A DNA stretch of 64,000 nucleotides from Calliopsis andreniformis (Eukaryota > Arthropoda > Insecta > Hymenoptera > Andrenidae). Positions within the stretch are counted from its first letter, which is position 1, and every line of letters begins with the position of its first letter. Location: NCBI RefSeq assembly GCF_051401765.1, contig NC_135071.1, forward strand, positions 5,868,961-5,932,960, written 5' to 3'. The position numbers were made by a program, and so were the translations under genes. Below, one piece after another: positions 57,684 to 64,000 of this stretch. The notes beneath the pieces were generated by a model that saw only the letters and a list, made by a program, of their open reading frames with translations, had not been told where the DNA came from and ran no database searches.

Positions 57684-58226
57684 CTAATGCTTACGTGGCC
57701 TTTCCAGACAGATGCCACCTTTGTATTCGCCCTTTGTCCCAAGGAAAACCACGCAAAAATCTTGAGCAAGGTGGTGATTCCTGGGGACCTGGTTCTTCTT
57801 TTGCGGGTGTTTTCTTCTCCGGTTCCTCACCCTTCCTCTTGCTCCTTGTGACTTGTGTCCTTCTTTCTTGAAGTCTTCTTGAGTCTTGGCCTCCTGCAGT
57901 CTCTCCCAACGAAGCAACTCCGCCGGACGCACCTCCTTGTTTCCCACCGAGAAATCATCATTCCTCGCATGGCAAGGAGGGATCTCTATAATAGATTCGT
58001 AGATGCGCCGCAAATCCAGGGACCGGCTCCAGAGGCATGCCTTCCCGAGATCGCATGACTTCTCCGGTGTGGGGAAGTACATTCGAGCCTTCGCCGAATG
58101 AAAACGACAAATAAGACCCCACCCGACATCGGCCGGCCCGCATTGCGGGTCCTGGGCGGCACACGATAGTAGCCGTTGCGACCCTGGACGGCGGAGCAGA
58201 ACGAAGAGTAGAGAAGGGAGACTCAC
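57684..58226 (-). other. 180-codon open frame between gag and 3' LTR, unassigned
   Basis: This is the longest open frame in the 3' half of the element. The product begins MSLPSLLFVLLRRPGSQR, has CHARNDDFSVGNKEVRPAEL then LRWERLQEAKTQEDFKKEGH, and ends in a strongly basic segment (RVRNRRRKHPQKKN). Other frames over the same DNA are also open, so the GC-rich composition may explain it. The Lys/Arg-rich tail would suit a nucleic-acid-binding protein, but no domain is recognised. It carries no reverse transcriptase, protease or integrase signature. Confidence 0.3.
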
Positions 58227-58798
58227 CCTAGTTTTCTTTGATGGTGCATCTTCTTCTCGGGTGAGGACAATCCAGTAGTATCCTCTTTTACTCCCGCTCT
58301 TTTACGGTCGGTTTCCAGGTCCCTCTTCTCGACGTTGTGGGTGACGTAGTCAGCAGGGCGACGTAGGATAGTTACTCCCCATTTTCCAGCCCATTTGAGC
58401 GGTGTTATCTGACAAGCATATGGCCAGAGAAAGTTGCTCAATATCTCACGGGGGCTGGTGTCACCCTTTTTCTCTGTGTCCTGCCAGGAGCACAAGACCT
58501 GGCTTCAGACGTCTTACTGAGATGAGCGTTCAGGCCTACGGGACACGTGACGATGGTCCCTCTCACCATCGCTTGTCTGTGTTGGAATCAGTAGTCGTTT
58601 CTATCATTCTCTCACCGTTTGCAATTCGCCGGTAAACCTCCGCGTCTTCCGGTTCTTATTGTTCTCGTGTCCTCTTCGCATGACGGATCAAGATTTTGTA
58701 ATCCCTCGTCGGCGGGGACTGTAGTAAAGAGGTCCAACGCTTTCCCGCTACGTTGTCTTCTTCATGTTTCCCTGCAGCTTCCTCTTCTTTGCTTCAAG

Positions 58799-59932
58799 GC
58801 AGTTTCTTCTCAGGTAACCCTGTTTACCGCAGACCCAACAAGCACCCTGGTTAACCTCTCCTCTTCGCCGGTTGTGTAATATCCCTGCTCAATGCCTCTT
58901 CTTTCCTGGCATAACTTCTTCCTTGAAACTCATAACACGTGGAGGGTTTAAACTCTTTCCCTCTCTCTTGGCCCAGCGTTTGCCCCGTGTTTGCGTGCGC
59001 GAACCGCCACGCTTCATCCTGCGACAGCGCCTCCACGTCTTCCATTTCGAGGGTCCAGGCAACAACGGCCGCCAACGTCGTGAAGCCGCCAAGGTGCAAC
59101 ACCTGCTAATGTCGTCGCTTTCTAGGGCCGTGATAAATTGAGAGGTTTGTCTTGCGTTTCCGTAGGGTACTTCGCAAACGCAGCACCCGCGAGCCTCTCC
59201 ACTTCCCCAGTCAATTACGACAACGACTCCCCTTTCTGCTGCCGGCAATTCTGAAAGAGGACATACTTTAAATTAGCTAATTTTTTGGCTCCGTAACAGA
59301 GCTCCAAGGCCGAAACTAAAAATTCATAATCTGACAGCTCGGCAGCAGACAAAGAAGTCAAAATGCTTCGCGCCGATCCGACCAATAAGGCGACCAAGGC
59401 CATTGCCTTCCTCGCCCCAACCCAGTCATTTGCCTGCGATACAGCTTCAAACTCTACCCTATACTTCTCCCATGACTCTTTCCCGTCAAAAGCTTTCGAC
59501 TTCACCGCGTATTTCAAGCTCAGGGACACGTGGTGCTCACTTCCTCCCCCGGGCAAAGGCAGAACGACCTACGGAGCGAAGGTCGTGGCGGACGAAGGTC
59601 CCGGCGCAATCAGAGGAGGCACGCTAGAACTACTATTTACAAGCGGCATATTTACAATTGCCTTCCTCTGCGTGGTCTTCCCGCGTTCCTCCCCAGCCTC
59701 GTCATGGGACTCGGTAGTAGTTAAACTAATAAAATTTTCCCAAAGCACCTGGATTTGACGCTGCCGGTCAACCATTCGGGTACGTGTCGCTGCTTCGGTG
59801 GTTTCTCGCACCGCCCTGTCCACGACCAAGCTCTCTTGCTATCGAGCCTGTTCTTCCATCCACCGGTGTTCTAAATGCTCCCATTGCTCTAGTAACTGCT
59901 CAGAGAGCGCTCGCTGGAAACTGCTTAACATC
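58799..59932 (-). pseudogene. gag pseudogene with zinc knuckle
   Basis: A start at 59930-59932 opens MLSSFQRALSEQLLEQWEHL then EHRWMEEQAR and a stop; the same frame continues VVDRAVRETTEAATRTRMVD. A second frame carries the capsid-like part, KYAVKSKAFDGKESWEKYRV then EAVSQANDWVGARKAMALVA and LVSALELCYGAKKLANLKYV, a third frame carries QFITALESDD, and another HLGGFTTLAAVVAWTLEMED with SQDEAWRFAHANTGQTLGQE. Near the end CWVCGKQGYLRRNC (58799-58840) is a CCHC zinc knuckle whose His is replaced by Tyr. At least three frameshifts or stops break the gene. The layout (capsid followed by one knuckle) is that of a retrotransposon Gag. Confidence 0.8.
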
Positions 59933-60080
59933 CTTCTGAATGCTGCTCCTTCTCCCTCGAAGAGGATGCCACGTCGACCGTCCCTGTTCCACGTTGAGGG
60001 ATGTCACGTCGGCCGTCCCCTATTCCACGTTGGGAAATGCTATATCGTCCGTCTCCTCGCGCGGGTGTGCAAGAAGAGCT

Positions 60081-60102
60081 TGGATCTCACTTCTGACACC
60101 AA
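60081..60102 (-). other. Primer-binding site
   Basis: Directly next to the 5' LTR end (GTAACA on the minus strand) comes TTGGTGTCAGAAGTGAGATC. A TGG-type start at this position is typical of tRNA primer-binding sites of LTR retrotransposons. The matching tRNA was not determined. Confidence 0.6.
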
Positions 60103-60378
60103 TGTTACGCATTTGGGGAGTCGTCAGCTACTCCTCACACGTGCCGCGAGCTCACGTCTGTCGCGATGACATAATAAATGTTAATACCACTTAACATAAC
60201 TAATTTATTTACAAAATAACTAAAAGCGTTTTATATTTCGACTCGACGTTTTAATGTTTTCACGCTGACAGTTATCAGTCGACTCTGCTTGATCGATGCC
60301 CGAAGACGTCTTCCTCGACCGTCTCATTCTTTGTTGCGAGCACAGCAGGCAATGCTCATATACTCGGTGCTCGCAATA
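60103..60378 (-). repeat. 5' LTR (right)
   Basis: About 276 bp, beginning TGTTACGCATTTGGGGAG on the plus strand. The outer boundary is uncertain by a few bases because CGCAATAA replaces the CGCAACA end of the other LTR. Confidence 0.8.
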
Positions 60379-63300
60379 ATATATTTTTAATTCTTATTAT
60401 ATTTCATACATAGTAAGGTTAATTAGTACAACTAATGATTGTAAATAACTGTGATTTCATGTATAAACTGAAATTTTAAATATACAGGCCTTAAAATATC
60501 AATTACAATAATGCCAATATTCGTTAATAACACATTATCATTATCATTGTCAATATCATTTTCACTGTTATATTATTATTGATTGAAATATATGTATTTT
60601 TCTGATAAAGACTTTAATTCTTAAGTAATATAAATTACAAAATTTATCAAATACTACTTAGTTTGATTATACAAAACTAGTTCAAATTATAATGATCATT
60701 CAACTATCTGATTCTTAATATATATATATTATATTATATTATATTATATATATAGCTATATATATTTATATAAACATTTATATAAGCTATATATATATAC
60801 AGCTGTTTATATAAATAAACGCAATAATATTATTTAACATTATTTAATTTGATTATTATTGCAAATTATATGCAAAGATCTCTACTTAATAAAATTATTA
60901 GTGAATTCTTATATCATGTTTAATATTTGGATGTGGAATTAGTAAAACAAATATTGTTTTTCACAGTATTATTCTTTATTATGACATATTTCAACAAAAA
61001 CTTAAATAACATCTAAACAATTATTATTATAAGAATGTGCGAAAGAAACAAAATTAAGCACATATATTATTTCTACTTCTAAAAATGTTTAAGTTACTCA
61101 GTTATAATTGTACGGTACAATACAACAAATTCTAAATACATTTTATTATTGTACAAATGCTTGCATGTATCTAGTAAATTGTATAAATTTTATATAAATA
61201 TGAAAAACGTACATAATCATTTAATAAAAGATGTCTCAATATTTAATGTTACTTTTATTGTTGTATTCTTTAGATTCAGGTTTTTTAGATTCAGAGATCT
61301 ATAGGGATCGCCTATTTATTTTTTATATTTCCTTAATATTTTATGTATTCATTACAAGTACTTATAACAGATAATTACTTATAACATATTCAATGTACAT
61401 TCGTGTTTTAAATAAAATTGAAAATACATACCTGCATATGCTTAAATATTTTTATATACATACACATTACAAAATGTTCTACACCAAGTACTTATGGTAC
61501 TTCTAAAGTGTAAACGTACATATTTTTTTTGTTTTCAATTTCAATGAATGTAATATATTAGAAGCAGGTAAAAGTGATATTTTTAATAAATGTAAGAAAT
61601 TAAGAATAAATAAAAATTCATTTAAATAAATTGTCAAATCAAAAGTAAAAATGAAACCTCTAGAATTATTGATTTGAATTAAAATTTCAAGGAAATAAAA
61701 GTTCACATATGTAAATATTCAATTTTTTAAAACAGTAGTGTAAACTATCTCTGTAAGTACTGCATAGAGTTAGATCTTTTACAAAATACTGTTCTGTCAG
61801 TAGTTCTAGATCTGCATTTTTATCTTGTTTCAGAATAATAAATTAGAATTAATCAAATTTAAGTTTGTACATCTTTAGTATTTTATATAAAACAGTATCA
61901 TTCATTCATTTGTGAAAAAATTTACTTCAAACACCTTGAAAATTTTTAGTACAGATTTGATGACTAGCATAACACAATTATACAGTATGAAAGCCTCATA
62001 TTTACACGAATATTAAAAAGTTTTCTATGATGGAACTGTTAAGTCTACTTTTATTACTCTTATAAATAATAAAATTTATGCCAGTATATTTGGCACTAAT
62101 ATTTAAATGAGAATTCTCCCCAGTTTTAAAGAAATTGCTATTTCATAATTATAAATAAAATATAATTATTAAATCTAAAGTAGTATATCGGATATAGATA
62201 CTAGGTACATATAATATTTATGACTATATAAATTATTTATGGAAATGTATTCTACAGTCACTGGTTTCAAATAAATAAAATTTGTTAATAGGAAATGCAT
62301 CTGTACTTGAATTATAAAAAATACATTGATAGAATTATATTTAAAATGTTTTGTATAAAACTGGTATACAGTTTAATTATTTTAGGAGCACTTTGTTCAA
62401 TTTCCTTTTTTTATATGTAATCAATTTTTAAAAAATTAGAAACTAATCATTCCTTTTTTTTACAATTAAATATTATTTGTTTATTATAACTTATGATCAA
62501 AGTATTGATTTCGAATTTGAAGAATAAAAATTGCAGTAATTAAAAGTTGCATTTCCTACTTTAATTAAATATGTACAGCTTTCATTGTATATTAACACTT
62601 TGCCTGGTAATAATAAATGTATGCATTAAAACATATAATTCAATTATTTACAATCATTTGTTTGCAGTAACATGTGACAAAAGAGATCACAAAACACAAA
62701 TTATGTGTCTTCAAGGTACTACCTGGTAAAATGTTCATTCTAATTAATATTTTAGAACAATATAAATAGTTTGTGTACCTATTAACGGAATTCAAGTTTG
62801 TTATGTAACTGATAAACGCTTCGTAATTGAAAATATTTGGTTCTCATAATCTAGCGAGACGTCTCAGTTCACATTCTTTTCTTTCTTATTTATTAGAATT
62901 AATTTTTTGTATTTTCAATAATTATTATTCTCGAGCTGTTCTGAGACAAAGAATAGATATTCCCTTTTCTTTCTATATTTTCCTATTAGCACAACTAACA
63001 ATATTGTTCTTTGCTATTGGAGTTAAACAAAGAAATAAAATGAGAAAATCCACTCTGTCTTAAAGCAACCCAACATACAGATTGCAAATTAGAATTTTGA
63101 CATTACAGGTAAAAAACAATAAAATTAAATGATGTGCAAAAGCACAATACGTAAATAATACAACATTGAACAATTACATGAAATAAATAAAATAATATAT
63201 AACAAATTAGGTAACATATGCTATACCTAACTATTCAAAACAAGTTTCCTATATCATAATATGTTTACAATATTTTAAACCAAAGGTCGACTTACTATAA

Positions 63301-63421
63301 ATAAAGTATCCATATTGATATGATTATCTTATTAAGTACTTCTATATACAAAGAATACGCAGGTACTTTGCAATTAACAGTATCTATCTATATAAATAAA
63401 AATGTAGTGGTTGTCGATATA
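60379..63421. other. Very AT-rich DNA, no gene recognised
   Basis: Contains a TA-rich simple-sequence tract (60718-60800) with TATATTATATTATATTATAT and self-complementary AGCTATATATAT repeats, and a TTAACACTTTGCCTGG motif at 62594 that resembles a solo piggyBac-like end. A 78-codon frame at 62827-63063 with a hydrophobic stretch (FYIFLLAQLTILFFAIGV) lacks an ATG and splice context and is not called. Confidence 0.4.
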
Positions 63422-63597
63422 CAGGGTGTTTCGGAACTACTGACTCTATCGATTGTGAAGTGAAAGCATTTTTTTCTCAGCCTGTATTTCTCTCGATTAA
63501 TAAATCAGTAATTCTTCTATAAAAAAATTATTCTATACTTTCGATTTATTTTTCCATGCAAAATTATCACTTTTTATCATTTATAATGAAACACCCT
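63422..63597. mobile_element. MITE with CAGGGTGTTTC ends (176 bp)
   Basis: CAGGGTGTTTC (63422-63432) is exactly mirrored by GAAACACCCTG (63587-63597). The left side is preceded by TA, the right is followed by CA. The interior is AT-rich (TACTTTCGATTTATTTTTCC). The terminus resembles those of mariner-like elements elsewhere in the window (21816, 42532). Confidence 0.75.
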
Positions 63598-64000
63598 GCA
63601 ATTAGTGTACACTAATTATATCTTCATAATGTAACTAATTCTAATTAATACTAATTCCTACATTTCCTCCTTCAATGACAAATGACTCTGAAATAAAAAA
63701 GAATATTGAAGATGTTATACTTTTCTTCTTATGCCATGATATCACATTAACTTTTCTGCTATGAGGATCAACTACATTCAATGGTTACTAAGTATTTTTA
63801 TATGGTCCAGCATTGACTGTAATTAAATGTTAAGTTAATACACATATATTCCACTGAAATATGTATTCTTACTTTGTATATTTCATATGCATTATTAACA
63901 ATCATTTGTCAGTTGTTTTAGCATATAACAATGAGAATATTTATAAAATGTTAGGCAATATAATTTATAGCAAGTTTCACCTAAATTGTGTATTCATCCA
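63598..64000. other. AT-rich DNA at window end
   Basis: Nothing recognised. Confidence 0.3.

Larger units (their letters stand above)
57301..60378 (-). mobile_element. Short LTR retrotransposon (gag only, no pol seen)
   Basis: Direct repeats at 57301-57571 and 60103-60378 are LTRs: both begin TGTTACG-ATTTGGGGAG and share GCGATGACATAATAAATGTT, TTATTTACAAAATAAC, CGACGTTTTAA and GTTGCGAGCACAGCAG. The left LTR has the short inverted ends TGTTACGG and CGCAACA. The element runs on the minus strand. The primer-binding site follows the right (5') LTR and a purine-rich tract precedes the left (3') LTR. The 2.5-kb interior holds a broken gag with a zinc knuckle; no protease, reverse transcriptase or integrase motif was found, so the copy is non-autonomous or internally deleted. 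The LTRs are visibly diverged, pointing to an old insertion. No target duplication was recognised. Confidence 0.88.

Noticed and set aside
58851..60194. Plus-strand open frames of 84-131 codons
   Set aside because: They are antisense to the gag pseudogene and the LTR of a minus-strand retrotransposon.
60718..60800. Replication origin or CRISPR-like array
   Set aside because: The TA-rich repeats are simple sequence without regular spacers; the window has no prokaryotic features.
62827..63063. Small membrane protein
   Set aside because: No ATG start, AT-rich composition and no splice or UTR context; hydrophobic residues are expected from TTT/ATT-rich DNA.

Overview
The window looks like AT-rich, gene-poor insect nuclear DNA. 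Hymenoptera is my best guess, judged only from the mix of repeat families: piggyBac-like MITEs with TTAA flanks, DUF4817-type and Tc1-like transposons, and foldback elements ending in GGGTCATTCC. There is no bacterial-style gene organisation. Almost everything recognisable is a transposable element (TE) or its remains. Repeat boundaries were read by eye, by matching inverted or direct repeats inside the window, so ends are accurate to a few bases where a target-site duplication is quoted and looser elsewhere.

Layout. 0-7.6 kb: small inverted-repeat elements, a 3' fragment of a DDE transposase, and a tRNA-like (SINE-like) segment. 9.3-10.9 kb: first of three long-inverted-repeat elements (GGGTCATTCC family), carrying a 187-codon transposase-like ORF. 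14.8-15.6 kb: a 0.74-kb inverted-repeat element. 20-21.1 kb: a 124-bp inverted repeat beside a 170-codon ORF resembling the C-terminal half of a ubiquitin-specific protease. 21.8-23.0 kb: 5' half of a DUF4817-type transposon. 25.4-26.7 kb: a complete but inactivated Tc1-like transposon. 27.0-27.8 kb: a pogo-like palindrome. 28.4-31.6 kb: several nested elements, including a piggyBac-like MITE sitting inside one arm of an older element. 35-46.5 kb: more MITEs and copies two and three of the GGGTCATTCC family. 50.2-51.45 kb: a GC/CpG-rich island that looks like a promoter and 5'-UTR exon. 51.9-55.55 kb: a 3.68-kb near-perfect palindrome with 1,545-bp arms and a 589-bp centre. 56.4-56.7 kb: the one convincing host protein-coding exon, on the minus strand. 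57.3-60.4 kb: a short LTR retrotransposon with a broken gag and no visible pol. 60.4-64 kb: very AT-rich DNA with one small MITE.

The elements do not act together as a pathway; they record repeated waves of insertion and decay. The host-gene signal is confined to the 50-57 kb interval: the CpG-rich island (plus-strand splice donor at 50403) and the minus-strand terminal exon (56660 to 56390) may belong to two different genes flanking the large palindrome. The most unusual object is that palindrome: both arms are collinear without net insertion or deletion, and a diverged third copy of the arm lies directly against its right end.
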